A model generated the notes under the pieces. It saw nothing but the letters and a program-made list of their open reading frames with translations, searched no databases and was not told the origin of the DNA. The translations under genes and the position numbers were made by a program. DNA of 64,000 nt from Labrys wisconsinensis (GTDB lineage: Bacteria > Pseudomonadota > Alphaproteobacteria > Rhizobiales > Labraceae): the NCBI RefSeq assembly GCF_030814995.1, contig NZ_JAUSVX010000003.1, positions 434,001-498,000 on the forward strand. The letters are read 5' to 3'. Shown here piece after piece: positions 25,670 through 34,203 of the stretch. Within the stretch, counting starts at the first letter, position 1. Every line of letters begins with the position of its first letter.

Positions 25670-26388
25670 CGCGCCGGCCTCCGGTCGAGCGACAGGAAGC
25701 TCGCCGCCAGGGCGCTGCGCTCGACGTCCTGGCGCTCGGCCACGCCGGTGCGGGCCTCGAACAGGGCCGCCGCCCGGGCGACCAGGATGGCGATGGCCCA
25801 GTAGATCAATGTCACCGCGGCGAAGGCCTCGAACGGGGCGAAGGTGTTTCCCTGCACGACGAGGCTCTGATAGGTCAGCTCGGCCACGGTGATGGAGCTC
25901 AGCACCGAGGATTCCTTGACCATGGTCAGCGTCATGTTGACCGAGGGCGGCACGAGGCCGCGCAGGATCTGCGGGAAGACGATGTGCCGCATGGCCTGGA
26001 GCGGCGACATGCCGACGACGCGGGCCGATTCGAACTGGCCGCGCGGCAGGGCGACGATCGCCGCCCGCCCGATCTCGGCGTAATAGGCGCTGGCGAACAG
26101 CGACAGCGCCACGGTGCCGGTGACCACGGCGGGGAAGCGGACGCCGGCGAAGGGCAGGCCGTAATAGACCAGGAACAGGATGATGATGAACGGGATGGCC
26201 CGGAGCACCGCGAGATAGACCGCCACCAGCGCCTGCACGATCCGGCTCGGCACCAGCGACAGGAGCGCGACGAGGATGCCGAGGGCATAGCCGACCACGA
26301 AGGCCGTGAGGCAGATGCGGACGGTCAGCCAGGCCCCCTGCAGCAGGATCGGCCAGTACTGGGCGAGGATGCCGATATCGAAGCGCAC
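25666..26388 (-). CDS. Polar amino-acid-type ABC transporter permease (HisMQ family)
   Basis: 240 residues with five membrane helices. The EAA-like loop reads ESARVVGMSPLQAMRHIVFPQILR, which docks with the ATPase, and the N-terminal WLTVRICLTAFVVGYALG is the family hallmark. Second permease gene of the pair, 3 bp after the first. Confidence 0.92.
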   Translation of the reverse strand: MRFDIGILAQYWPILLQGAWLTVRICLTAFVVGYALGILVALLSLVPSRIVQALVAVYLAVLRAIPFIIILFLVYYGLPFAGVRFPAVVTGTVALSLFASAYYAEIGRAAIVALPRGQFESARVVGMSPLQAMRHIVFPQILRGLVPPSVNMTLTMVKESSVLSSITVAELTYQSLVVQGNTFAPFEAFAAVTLIYWAIAILVARAAALFEARTGVAERQDVERSALAASFLSLDRRPAR

Positions 26389-26391
26389 GGC

Positions 26392-27051
26392 TCAGGCCCT
26401 CGCATCCGCCATGCGGCGTTCGAGCAGGCGGCCGGCGGCCATGACCGCGAGATTGATGGCGAGGAAGCACAGGGCCGCGCCGACCAGCGTCTCGAACGGG
26501 CGGTAGCTGGCGCTGGCGATCTGCTGGGCGGTGCGCAGCACGTCCACCACCGTGATGACGGAGAGCAGCGCCGTGCCCTTGACGATGATGGTGACCTCGT
26601 TGACCAGCACCGGCAGGATGCGGCGGAAGAGCTGGGGCAGCACCACGGCGAGCCAGATCGCGCGGCGCGACAGGGCGAGCGCGCTCGCCGCCTCGACCTG
26701 CCCGGGCGGGATGGATTGCAGGCCGGCGCGCATGATCTCGGTGATGAAGATGGCGCTGTTCAGCGAGAGCGCCGCGACGCCGGCGACCTCCGGCCGAAGA
26801 TCGAGGCCGAAGGCCGGCGCGACATAGTAGAAGATGAAGATCTGGATCAAGAGCGGCGTGCCGCGGATGAAGGAGATCATCACGCCGATCAGGCCGTTGA
26901 CCACGCCGATCTTCATGGCTCTCAGGACGGTGAGGCCGGTGCCGCCGAGAACGGCGAGCACCACCACGATCGCGGCGAGGCGCAGGTTGACCAGCGCCGC
27001 CTCGATGAGCGCCGGCAGGACGGACATGAGGGTCGCGACCTGGAAGGACAT
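26392..27051 (-). CDS. Polar amino-acid-type ABC transporter permease (HisMQ family)
   Basis: 219 residues, five membrane helices. EAA loop EAASALALSRRAIWLAVVLPQLFRR; the segment IRGTPLLIQIFIFYY is the classic HisM/GlnP motif. It forms a heterodimer with the adjacent permease. It follows the binding-protein gene by 28 bp. Confidence 0.92.
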   Translation of the reverse strand: MSFQVATLMSVLPALIEAALVNLRLAAIVVVLAVLGGTGLTVLRAMKIGVVNGLIGVMISFIRGTPLLIQIFIFYYVAPAFGLDLRPEVAGVAALSLNSAIFITEIMRAGLQSIPPGQVEAASALALSRRAIWLAVVLPQLFRRILPVLVNEVTIIVKGTALLSVITVVDVLRTAQQIASASYRPFETLVGAALCFLAINLAVMAAGRLLERRMADARA

Positions 27052-27079
27052 GAGGTCCCGCGCTCCCGCCCGGGCCGCG

Positions 27080-27940
27080 TCAGATCGCGTCCGGCGGCAG
27101 GTAGCCGCTGTCGGGGATGGTCATCTTGAAGCCGAACCACTTCTCCTGCAGCGCGCCGAGGCGACCGTCGTCGCGCATGGTGCGGATCACGCCGGAGATG
27201 AAGTCGCGCAGGTCCTTGTCCTCCGGCCGCGTGACCCAGGCGAGATAGGTATAGGGCGAGCCGGCCTTGACCGGCCCCAGGAGCTCGAACGTGTCGGCCT
27301 TCTCCTTGACCAGCACGGCAAGGCTCGGCAGCGACTGGATCACCGCGTCGACCTCGCCGTTGGCCAGCGCCACATAGGCCTCGGTGAAGGCGGTGTAGAG
27401 CTTGAGGTCGGAGAAGCCGCTGCCGCCGGCGGCCTTCAGCTTGGCGTCGAAGTCGCGCGCCACCGGCTCGGTCGAGGAGGCAAGCTGCGTCGCCACGACC
27501 TTGCCGTTGAGGTCGTCGGCGCTCTTCAGCGCGTCGCCCTTGCGCTTCATCGCATAGGGCTCGCCGCTGGCGATCGGCAGCGTGTAGGCGTAGCGCTTGG
27601 CCCGCTCCTCGTTGATGCCGACGGTGGTGGCGACGAAGTCGAACTTGCCGGCCAGCACGCCGGGCAGGATGCCCTGCCAGGGCAGGTCGAGCTGCTCGAG
27701 CGTGACGCCGAGCGCCTTGACCACCTCGACGAGGATGTCGCTGCCATAGCCGACGATCTTGCCGTCCTTGATGAACTCGAAGGGCGGGAAGGCCGCCTCG
27801 GTGCCGACCGTCACCTTGCCGGCGCGGCGGATCTTCTCCAGCGTGGTTTCGGCGAAGGCCGGCCCCGTGGCCCCGAGGGTCGCCAGGGCGACGCCGGTGC
27901 AGAGCATTCCGAAGTGTCGGCGCGAGATGTCATGCGGCAT
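27080..27940 (-). CDS. Periplasmic amino-acid-type substrate-binding protein
   Basis: 286 residues from ATG 27940 (a frame 20 codons longer has no similarity). The N-terminus SRRHFGMLCTGVALATLGA is a twin-arginine-type signal, unusual for this family and suggesting folding before export. The mature part shows KVTVGTEAAFPPFEFIKDGKIVGY, the family signature for alpha-amino-acid ligand binding, then GKFDFVATTVGINEERAKRYAYT. The ligand may be arginine-like or another guanidino compound, judged only from operon context. Confidence 0.9.
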   Translation of the reverse strand: MPHDISRRHFGMLCTGVALATLGATGPAFAETTLEKIRRAGKVTVGTEAAFPPFEFIKDGKIVGYGSDILVEVVKALGVTLEQLDLPWQGILPGVLAGKFDFVATTVGINEERAKRYAYTLPIASGEPYAMKRKGDALKSADDLNGKVVATQLASSTEPVARDFDAKLKAAGGSGFSDLKLYTAFTEAYVALANGEVDAVIQSLPSLAVLVKEKADTFELLGPVKAGSPYTYLAWVTRPEDKDLRDFISGVIRTMRDDGRLGALQEKWFGFKMTIPDSGYLPPDAI

Positions 27941-27968
27941 GGGACGGCTCCTGTGGCGGCGGTGGAGG

Positions 27969-28934
27969 TCAGGCTCGGGGCGGGTCGAAATAGCCGGCAC
28001 GCACGGCGGCGCCGACCAAGTTCACGATCAGGCGGCCGGCGACGATGCTGGTGATGCCGTGCAGATCGGTTGAGGGCGTGATTTCCACGATGTCCATGCC
28101 GAGGACCCGGCCCTTGCGGACCAGGCCGTGGATCAGCTTGCGCACCTGGTGGAAGGTGAGGCCGCCCGGCGCCGGCCCTTCCACGGCCGGCATGACGGAG
28201 GGGTCGAGCCCGTCGGCGTCGATGGTGATGTAGTAGCGCCCGCCGTCGGGGATGCGGTCGATGATCGCGTCGATGCCCTGGTCGTGCACCTCGAAGGCGG
28301 GAATGATGTTGGCGCCATAGGCCTTCGCGGCCTCGACCTCCTCCGGGCGGGCGCTGCCCTGGGAGCGGATGCCGATCTGGAAGATCTCGCCGATATGGTC
28401 CATCTCGGAGGCGCGGCGGATCGGGCTCGACAGGCCGTCATGCACCCCGTTCACGTGCTCGCGCCAGTCGATATGGGCGTCGACCTGGATCAGCGTGACC
28501 GGCCCCTCGCCGTCCAGCGCCCGGAAGATCGGGATCGGGATGCCGTGGTCGCCGCCGATGGTGATCGGCATGGCGCCGGCGGCGAGAATCTTGCGGATCG
28601 CCGCTTCGGCCCGGCCGAAATGGCTGCGATGGTCGTGGATGTCGAAAGGCACGTTGCCGACGTCGACCGCCTTGACCGGCCGGTTGTCGTAGATCGGGCC
28701 GCCGACGTCGAAATCGTAGCGCTCGAGGCCGCGCGACACCCGGTCGGTGACGGCGCGGACCGCGTCGGGCGCCAGGGTCTGGTCGTTGGAGACCGCGCCC
28801 GGCGTGTAGGCATTGCCGAACGGCATGCCGATGAAGGCGATATGTGCGTCGAGCCTGTCGAGATCGGGCGCATAGGGCGCATAGAGGAACGTGGCGTGCC
28901 CGGCATTGGGAGCGATGGTCAAAGGCAAGGACAT
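27969..28934 (-). CDS. Ureohydrolase of the agmatinase/arginase family (copy 2)
   Basis: 321 residues. Metal ligands complete: H130 in GGDHG, D152, H154 and D156 in VDAHID, D239 and D241 in TIDADGLD. It differs strongly from the copy at 23902 (GGDHGIPIPIFRALDG; DWREHVNGVHDG; PAVEGPAPGGLT), so the two are not recent duplicates and probably act on different guanidino substrates or successive steps. ATG 28934 is preferred; an in-frame ATG at 28982 would extend it into the operator. First gene of the ten-gene operon, 28 bp before the binding-protein gene. Confidence 0.9.
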   Translation of the reverse strand: MSLPLTIAPNAGHATFLYAPYAPDLDRLDAHIAFIGMPFGNAYTPGAVSNDQTLAPDAVRAVTDRVSRGLERYDFDVGGPIYDNRPVKAVDVGNVPFDIHDHRSHFGRAEAAIRKILAAGAMPITIGGDHGIPIPIFRALDGEGPVTLIQVDAHIDWREHVNGVHDGLSSPIRRASEMDHIGEIFQIGIRSQGSARPEEVEAAKAYGANIIPAFEVHDQGIDAIIDRIPDGGRYYITIDADGLDPSVMPAVEGPAPGGLTFHQVRKLIHGLVRKGRVLGMDIVEITPSTDLHGITSIVAGRLIVNLVGAAVRAGYFDPPRA

Positions 28935-28974
28935 GGCCGCAAACCGCCTATAAAAGCAACACGATGAACAACGA

Positions 28975-28993
28975 TTGATCATGTACTGATCAA
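28975..28993. promoter_or_regulatory. Perfect palindrome between the guanidino operon and its LysR gene
   Basis: TTGATCA (28975-28981) and TGATCAA (28987-28993) with a 5-bp spacer, lying 41 bp before the ureohydrolase ATG and 86 bp before the LysR gene. Divergent LysR regulators typically bind such a dyad to control both promoters. The nearby TATAA-like stretch at 28949-28954 may be promoter material. Confidence 0.6.
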
Positions 28994-29078
28994 ATCTTGC
29001 TCAGCTCCAAGGATGGTGCGTGTTCATGGCATGTATTTCAATTGCAAAGATCGAAACCATGCTTGTAGGCTCTGCAAC

Positions 29079-29999
29079 ATGAACGCGCACTCAGCCAAGC
29101 CGATCTCTGCGCTGACCGAAAACGACCTTCGGCTGATGCGCATCTTCCGCGTGGTCGCCGAAAGCGGCGGGCTGACCGCGGCCGAGCTGCGGCTCAACAT
29201 GGAACGCTCCACCATCAGCCGGCACATCAAGGCGCTGGAGCATCGGCTGGGCGGGTGCCTGTGCCTGCGCGGGCCGGCCGGCTTCGAGCTGACCGATCTC
29301 GGCGACACCGTGCTGGCGGCCGCCATCGCGGCCTGTGACACGCTGGACACGGTGCGCGACGACCTCAACCGGGCGCGCAACATCCTCACCGGAGACCTGG
29401 TGGTCGGCATCGCCGACAATTGCCTCAGCAATCCGGCATGCCGCGTCGCCGACGCCCTCGCCCGCCTCAGCGCCGAGGCGCCGGCCGTGCGCATTCACCT
29501 CGTCGTGCACCCCCCTGCCGCGCTCGGGCGGGAGCTCCTGGCGCGGCACCTGCATCTGTGCATCAACGGCGCCGTGGCGCAGGAGGAGGACTTCGTGCGC
29601 CATCCCCTGTTCCGCGAGGAATTCCGGCTCTATGCCCGCCGCCTCGACACGGGCCCTCCCCTCGCCTTCGCCGACCTGGCGGAGCGGGCTTACGGCGTCG
29701 TCACCCGGGTCGGCGACCCGCACAGCCAGCGGCTCGCCGCCTTCCTGCCCGACGCCAGCCAGGCCGTGGCGCTGGGGCTCGAAGCCGTCGCCGCGCTGAT
29801 CGCCGGCGGGCGCCATGCCGGCCTGCTGCCGACGCATTACGCCGCGTTGCTGGCGCCGAACTGTGGCCTGGAAGAAGTGCGGGACGCCGACCACGTCCTC
29901 TACGATTCACCGTTCTTCCTGAACTACGAGCGCAGCCGGCCGCTGTCGGCGCCCGGCCGGCGGTTCCGCGACCTGGTCCGAGAGTGCCACGGGCACTGA
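29079..29999 (+). CDS. LysR-family transcriptional regulator
   Basis: 306 residues from ATG 29079; a longer frame from 29013 adds 22 residues with several Cys and no family similarity. Helix-turn-helix: FRVVAESGGLTAAELRLNMERSTISRHIKALEHRLGG, with the usual LysR spacing, then LTDLGD. The C-terminal co-inducer domain starts LVVGIADNCLSN. Divergent from the guanidino-compound operon, hence its probable activator. Confidence 0.9.
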   Translation: MNAHSAKPISALTENDLRLMRIFRVVAESGGLTAAELRLNMERSTISRHIKALEHRLGGCLCLRGPAGFELTDLGDTVLAAAIAACDTLDTVRDDLNRARNILTGDLVVGIADNCLSNPACRVADALARLSAEAPAVRIHLVVHPPAALGRELLARHLHLCINGAVAQEEDFVRHPLFREEFRLYARRLDTGPPLAFADLAERAYGVVTRVGDPHSQRLAAFLPDASQAVALGLEAVAALIAGGRHAGLLPTHYAALLAPNCGLEEVRDADHVLYDSPFFLNYERSRPLSAPGRRFRDLVRECHGH

Positions 30000-30092
30000 T
30001 CCCGGCATCGCCGGCGAACTCCTTTCTCGGCAACGGCAGACGACGACCCGACAAATCGGGAAACCCGCTCGCCATCTTGTTGCATTGACCGG

Positions 30093-30105
30093 TTGTCATA
30101 TGACC
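30093..30105 (+). promoter_or_regulatory. Palindrome upstream of the second sugar ABC operon, candidate GntR site
   Basis: TTGTCATATGACC contains the perfect 10-bp palindrome GTCATATGAC (30095-30104), about 90 bp before the binding-protein ATG. The left half TTGTCAT is identical to the half-sites at 39559 and 46299, so the same FadR-type regulator may bind here, though the spacing of the right half differs. Confidence 0.5.
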
Positions 30106-30194
30106 GGGAATGTGGGAGGCTGCATCGCCTTCGAAGCGGCCCGGCAGAGGCGCGCTCGATCGCGGGAAACCACCCGAAGGAAAGGCACGACACG

Positions 30195-31268
30195 ATGCGT
30201 CCCCTCCTCCCCGCGGCGACACTCGATCGCCGGCGCTTCATCATCGGCGCGACGGGCGCCATGGCGGCCCTGGGGCTGCCGACGCGCGCCTATGCGGCAG
30301 CGCCCACCCTCGTGACCTCGATCCGCTCCTTGTCCAACCCCTATCACGCGGTGTGGAAACAGGGCGCCGAGGCCTTCGCCAAGGCCGCCGGCCTCGATCA
30401 CGTCACGCTGGTCTCCGAGGGCAACAGCGAGAAGGGCATCGCCGACGTCAGGGCCATGCTGGCCAAGACCGGCGGCAACATGATCCTCAACTCGGACCCG
30501 AACGACACGCCGGATGCGCGGCCGATCGTCGAGGCCTGCGTCAAGGCCGGCGCCTATGTGGTGACGCAGTGGAACAAGCCGGCGGACCTGCATCCGGCCG
30601 ACTTCAACCCGAACTATGTCAGCCACATCGAGTTCGACGGCATCTCCAGCGGCAAGACCATCGCCGAGATCCTGTTCAAGACGATCGGCGGCTCCGGCGG
30701 CATCATCGCCCTCGGCGGCATGATCTCGACCACCGCCGCGATCGAGCGCAAGAAAGGGCTCGACCAGGCGCTCGCCGCCACGCCCGGCATCAAGCTCCTC
30801 GACTTCCAGGTGGCGAACTGGAAATCCACCGAGGCCTACGACATCACCGGCGGACTGCTGACGCGCTTCGGCGACCAGATCAAGGGCATCTGGGCGGCGA
30901 ACGACGACATGGGCGTCGGCGCGCTCGAGGCGCTGCGCGGCGAGGGCCTGGCGGGCAAGATTCCGATCGTCGGCGTGGACGGGATCAAGTCGGCCGTCGA
31001 TGCGGTGCGCACCGGCGAGTTCGCCTGCACCGTGACCTCCGATCCCTTCTGGCAGGGCGGGATGGGCCTCTCCATCGGCCTCGCCGCCTCCAGCAAGAGG
31101 ATCGATCCGGCGAAGGAGCCTTCGGAGCACCGCGAGTTCTACGGCAAGGCGGTGCTGATCGCGAAGGACAATGTCGAGGACTATTACAAGACCAATGTCG
31201 AGGCGAAGCCGACGCTCGACTGGAACGATCTGTGGGGACGAGTGGTGGGCCCCATCCGCCAGAGCTGA
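30195..31268 (+). CDS. Periplasmic sugar-binding protein of a CUT2 ABC transporter
   Basis: 357 residues; ATG 30195 follows AAGGAAAGG. The N-terminus DRRRFIIGATGAMAALG is a twin-arginine signal ending near AYAA. The body is a type I periplasmic-binding fold: LVTSIRSLSNPYHAVWKQGAEAFAKAAG, WAANDDMGVGALEALRGEG and IPIVGVDG are the ligand-binding strands and hinge typical of ribose/xylose-type proteins. It is followed, after a 356-bp gap filled mostly by a palindromic repeat, by permease-ATPase-permease genes. Confidence 0.92.
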   Translation: MRPLLPAATLDRRRFIIGATGAMAALGLPTRAYAAAPTLVTSIRSLSNPYHAVWKQGAEAFAKAAGLDHVTLVSEGNSEKGIADVRAMLAKTGGNMILNSDPNDTPDARPIVEACVKAGAYVVTQWNKPADLHPADFNPNYVSHIEFDGISSGKTIAEILFKTIGGSGGIIALGGMISTTAAIERKKGLDQALAATPGIKLLDFQVANWKSTEAYDITGGLLTRFGDQIKGIWAANDDMGVGALEALRGEGLAGKIPIVGVDGIKSAVDAVRTGEFACTVTSDPFWQGGMGLSIGLAASSKRIDPAKEPSEHREFYGKAVLIAKDNVEDYYKTNVEAKPTLDWNDLWGRVVGPIRQS

Positions 31269-31372
31269 GCCGGGCGCCGGAGGACGTGACGGGCGCGAGG
31301 ACTGGAACCGTGTTCCGATCTAAAGAACCCTTGGGACGTCTGTACGAATAAATGCTGCAGATGAGACGTGCA

Positions 31373-31584
31373 GAACCCCTCTCCCGATTGGGAGAGGGGC
31401 AGGGGTGAGGGTCTAAACGACCGACCAGTGAAGCACTCGTCGAGCAATCGGATGCCGAAAATTCACCCCTTTCCGGCGAGGTCTAGTCCCTCACCCCTGC
31501 CCGTCTCCCGCAAGTCGGATGTTTCCGACTTGCTCATTAAAAACCAATCTCGGGAACACCCGAGATTGGTCGGGAGAGGGGTTC
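31373..31584. repeat. Nested palindromic repeat element (REP/MITE-like)
   Basis: 212 bp with no coding capacity. The ends are perfect 15-bp inverted repeats (31373-31387 and 31570-31584). A second perfect 15-bp pair lies inside (31397-31411 and 31488-31502). The right half holds two more perfect hairpins: 10-bp arms 31510-31519/31524-31533 with loop TGTT, and 12-bp arms 31543-31554/31559-31570 with loop AACA. The CCCTCTCCC...GGGAGAGGG and GGGGTGAGGG words are typical of dispersed bacterial intergenic repeats. It splits a binding-protein gene from its transporter genes and could act as an RNA stem that lowers downstream expression. Flanks 31269-31372 and 31585-31624 show nothing else. Confidence 0.8.
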
Positions 31585-31624
31585 CGCGCTCTACATTGAT
31601 TCAGCGGATCCTTAGGACGCAGCA

Positions 31625-32686
31625 GTGACCGAACGGGTGCCGGCGACCTTGAACACGGACCAGCTCGACTCCGCCCCCGCCGTGGAGCGGCTCGGGGGCC
31701 TGCCCTCGCAGCTCGCGGCCCTGCGCCGATGGCTGCCGGACAAGGCGCGAGGACGCTCGCTGGCCCCGCTCTTCGTGCTCATCGGGCTCTGCGCGCTGAT
31801 CGCGCTCGCCAACCCGGCCTTTCTCGAGCTGCGCAATCTCGTGCGCATCGCCAATTCGGCGGCCGTGCCCCTGACGCTCGCCATGGGGCTCACCTTCATC
31901 ATCCTCCTCGGCAGCATCGACCTCTCCATCGAGGGTGCAGTGTCGGTGGCAGCCATGGTGCTGGTGCTGCTGGCGGCCAATGACAGCAACGGCAACGACC
32001 TTGGTTGGATCGCGATGGCCGCGGCCATCGCGGCCAGCACGGCCATGGGCGCGGCGAGCGGCATCGTCCAGACCGGGCTGCGCATCCCCTCCTTCATGGC
32101 GACGCTCGGCATGTGGTTCATCGGGCTCGGCTTCTCCGTCTACATGCTGGGCGGCTCGGCGGTCCGGCTGATGGACCCGGCGCTGCGGGCGCTCGCCCTG
32201 ACGCGGGTGCTCGACCTGCCGCTCGGCGTCTGGATCGCCGCCGGCAGCTTCCTCGTCGCGCTCGTCGTCCAGAACCACACCCTTCTCGGCCGGCACATCG
32301 TGGCGGTCGGCGGAGGCGAGGACATTGCCGAGCTGTCGGGCATCGAGCCCAGCCGGGTCAGGATAGCCGCGTTCGCGCTCGCCGGCTTCTTCTACGGCAT
32401 CGCCGGCGTGCTCGCCGCGGCGCAGCTCGGCCAGTCCAACGCGGTGATCGGCGACGGGCGACTCTTCGCCGCCGTCACGGCCGTGGTGGTCGGCGGCACG
32501 GCGCTCACCGGCGGCGAAGGCGGCGTCGTCAACACGCTGATCGGCGTCCTGATCGTCACGGTCCTGTCCAACGGCATGATCCTCCTCGGCATCTCGCCCT
32601 ATGTGCAGCAGACCGCCCAGGGCCTGATGATCATCGCCGCGGTCGCGCTGTCGCTCGACCGCACCCGCCTTTCCATCGTGAAGTAG
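31625..32686 (+). CDS. Ribose-type ABC transporter permease
   Basis: 353 residues, start GTG 31625. About ten membrane helices; contains the family motif IDLSIEGAVSVAA and the ATPase-contact loop VGGGEDIAELSGIEPSRVR. An extended N-terminal tail of ~45 residues is rich in charged residues. Five bases separate it from the ATPase gene. A second, different permease gene follows the ATPase, so the channel is probably a heterodimer. Confidence 0.92.
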   Translation: MTERVPATLNTDQLDSAPAVERLGGLPSQLAALRRWLPDKARGRSLAPLFVLIGLCALIALANPAFLELRNLVRIANSAAVPLTLAMGLTFIILLGSIDLSIEGAVSVAAMVLVLLAANDSNGNDLGWIAMAAAIAASTAMGAASGIVQTGLRIPSFMATLGMWFIGLGFSVYMLGGSAVRLMDPALRALALTRVLDLPLGVWIAAGSFLVALVVQNHTLLGRHIVAVGGGEDIAELSGIEPSRVRIAAFALAGFFYGIAGVLAAAQLGQSNAVIGDGRLFAAVTAVVVGGTALTGGEGGVVNTLIGVLIVTVLSNGMILLGISPYVQQTAQGLMIIAAVALSLDRTRLSIVK

Positions 32687-32691
32687 CCGCC

Positions 32692-34194
32692 GTGCTGGTC
32701 GCCGAGAACATCACGAAGTCGTTCGGCGGCGTCGCCGCCCTCCGGGACGTCGCCGTCGCGGTGCGGCCGAACGAGGTGGTCGGCCTGATCGGCGAGAACG
32801 GCGCCGGCAAGTCGACGCTGATGCGCATCCTCGCCGGCACGCACCGGCCGGACGGCGGCAGCCTGACGCTGCACGGCGAGACGCTGCGGCTGAGGAATGC
32901 GCGCGATGCGGCGGCGCGCGGCATCGGCATGGTGTTCCAGGAGCAGTCGCTGCTGCTCAACCTCTCCGTCGCCGAGAACATCTATCTCGGCCAGGAGGCG
33001 GCCTTCCGGCGCTTCGGCCTCGTCGACTGGAAGCGGCTCCATGCGGCGGCACGGCGCCAGCTCGCCAAGATCGGCGTCGACATCGACGTCGCCAGGCGCA
33101 CCGCCGAGCTCGGCTTCGCGGCGCGCCAGATGGTCGAGCTGGCCAAGGCGCTGACGCTGGAGGAAACCTGCCCGCACCAGCTGCTCATCCTCCTGGACGA
33201 GCCGACCTCCGTGCTCGGCGCCGCCGACGTCGAGACCCTGTTCTCGCGCGTGCGGGCCCTGAAGAGCCGGGCGAGCTTCGTCTTCGTCTCGCATCGGCTG
33301 GACGAGGTGCTGCGCCTCAGCGACCGGATCTACGTGATGAAGGACGGCGCGGTCGTCGCCGAGCACGAAGCGGCCGCCGCGACGATCGCCGCCCTGCATC
33401 AGGAGATGGTCGGGCGCGGCCTGCAGGCGGAATATTACAAGGAGACGCGGCAGGCCCCGCCCGGTCCGCAGCGCCTCCTGGAAGCGGCGGGGCTCGGCGT
33501 CAGGGGCGCGTTCCGCGGCGTCGATCTTCAGCTGCATGCGGGCGAGGTCGTCGGCATCGCCGGCGTGGTCGGCTCGGGGCGGGAGGAGGTCATGCGCTGC
33601 CTCGGCGGCTTCCTGCCGCAGACCGAGGGGCGCCTCCTCGTCGGCGGCCGGGAGCAGCGCTTCGCCGCGCCGGGCGAAGCCGTGGCGCGCGGCATCGGCA
33701 CGATCCCGCGGGAGCGGCGCGTCGAGGGACTGGTGATGTTCCTGTCGATCGCCGAGAACATCAGCCTGGGAAACCTGCGTTCGGTGATGCGCGGCCGGCT
33801 GATCGACCATCGCCGCGAGCGCCGCCTGGCCGAGGACTGGATCCGCCGCCTCCGGATCAAGGCGCCCGGCGCCGACATCGCCTGCAGCCGCCTCAGCGGC
33901 GGCAACCAGCAGAAGGTGGTGCTGGCGCGCTGGATGACGGCCGGCTCGCGCATCCTGCTGCTCGACCATCCGACGCGCGGGCTCGACGTCGGCGCCAAGG
34001 AGGAGGTCTACGCGCTGGTGCGCGACCTCTGCGGCGAGGGCGCAGCGATCCTGCTGATCTCCGACACGCTGGAGGAGACCATCGGGCTGTCCCACCGGAT
34101 CCTGGTGATGCGGGACGGCGAGGTCACGGCTCGGTTCGACGCGAGGCCCGGCGCCAAGCCGGCCCAGGTCGAGCTGGTGCGCGCCATGGTGTGA
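32692..34194 (+). CDS. Sugar ABC transporter ATP-binding protein (two nucleotide-binding domains)
   Basis: 500 residues from GTG 32692 (VLVAENITKSFGGV). First domain: Walker A GENGAGKST, Walker B LLILLDEPTSVLG; its signature is degenerate (LGFAARQMVELAKAL). Second domain: degenerate Walker A GVVGSGREE, intact LSGGNQQKVVLAR. This asymmetry is normal for CUT2 ATPases. An unusual insert, EETCPHQ, stands just before the first Walker B. Flanked by two permease genes it must serve. Confidence 0.92.
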   Translation: MLVAENITKSFGGVAALRDVAVAVRPNEVVGLIGENGAGKSTLMRILAGTHRPDGGSLTLHGETLRLRNARDAAARGIGMVFQEQSLLLNLSVAENIYLGQEAAFRRFGLVDWKRLHAAARRQLAKIGVDIDVARRTAELGFAARQMVELAKALTLEETCPHQLLILLDEPTSVLGAADVETLFSRVRALKSRASFVFVSHRLDEVLRLSDRIYVMKDGAVVAEHEAAAATIAALHQEMVGRGLQAEYYKETRQAPPGPQRLLEAAGLGVRGAFRGVDLQLHAGEVVGIAGVVGSGREEVMRCLGGFLPQTEGRLLVGGREQRFAAPGEAVARGIGTIPRERRVEGLVMFLSIAENISLGNLRSVMRGRLIDHRRERRLAEDWIRRLRIKAPGADIACSRLSGGNQQKVVLARWMTAGSRILLLDHPTRGLDVGAKEEVYALVRDLCGEGAAILLISDTLEETIGLSHRILVMRDGEVTARFDARPGAKPAQVELVRAMV

Positions 34195-34203
34195 GGGAGA
34201 GCG

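Noticed and set aside
27941-29078. Guanidine riboswitch upstream of the guanidino operon
   Set aside because: The upstream region is short and none of the conserved ACGR or GGGGACG-type ykkC motifs is visible; control by LysR is more likely.
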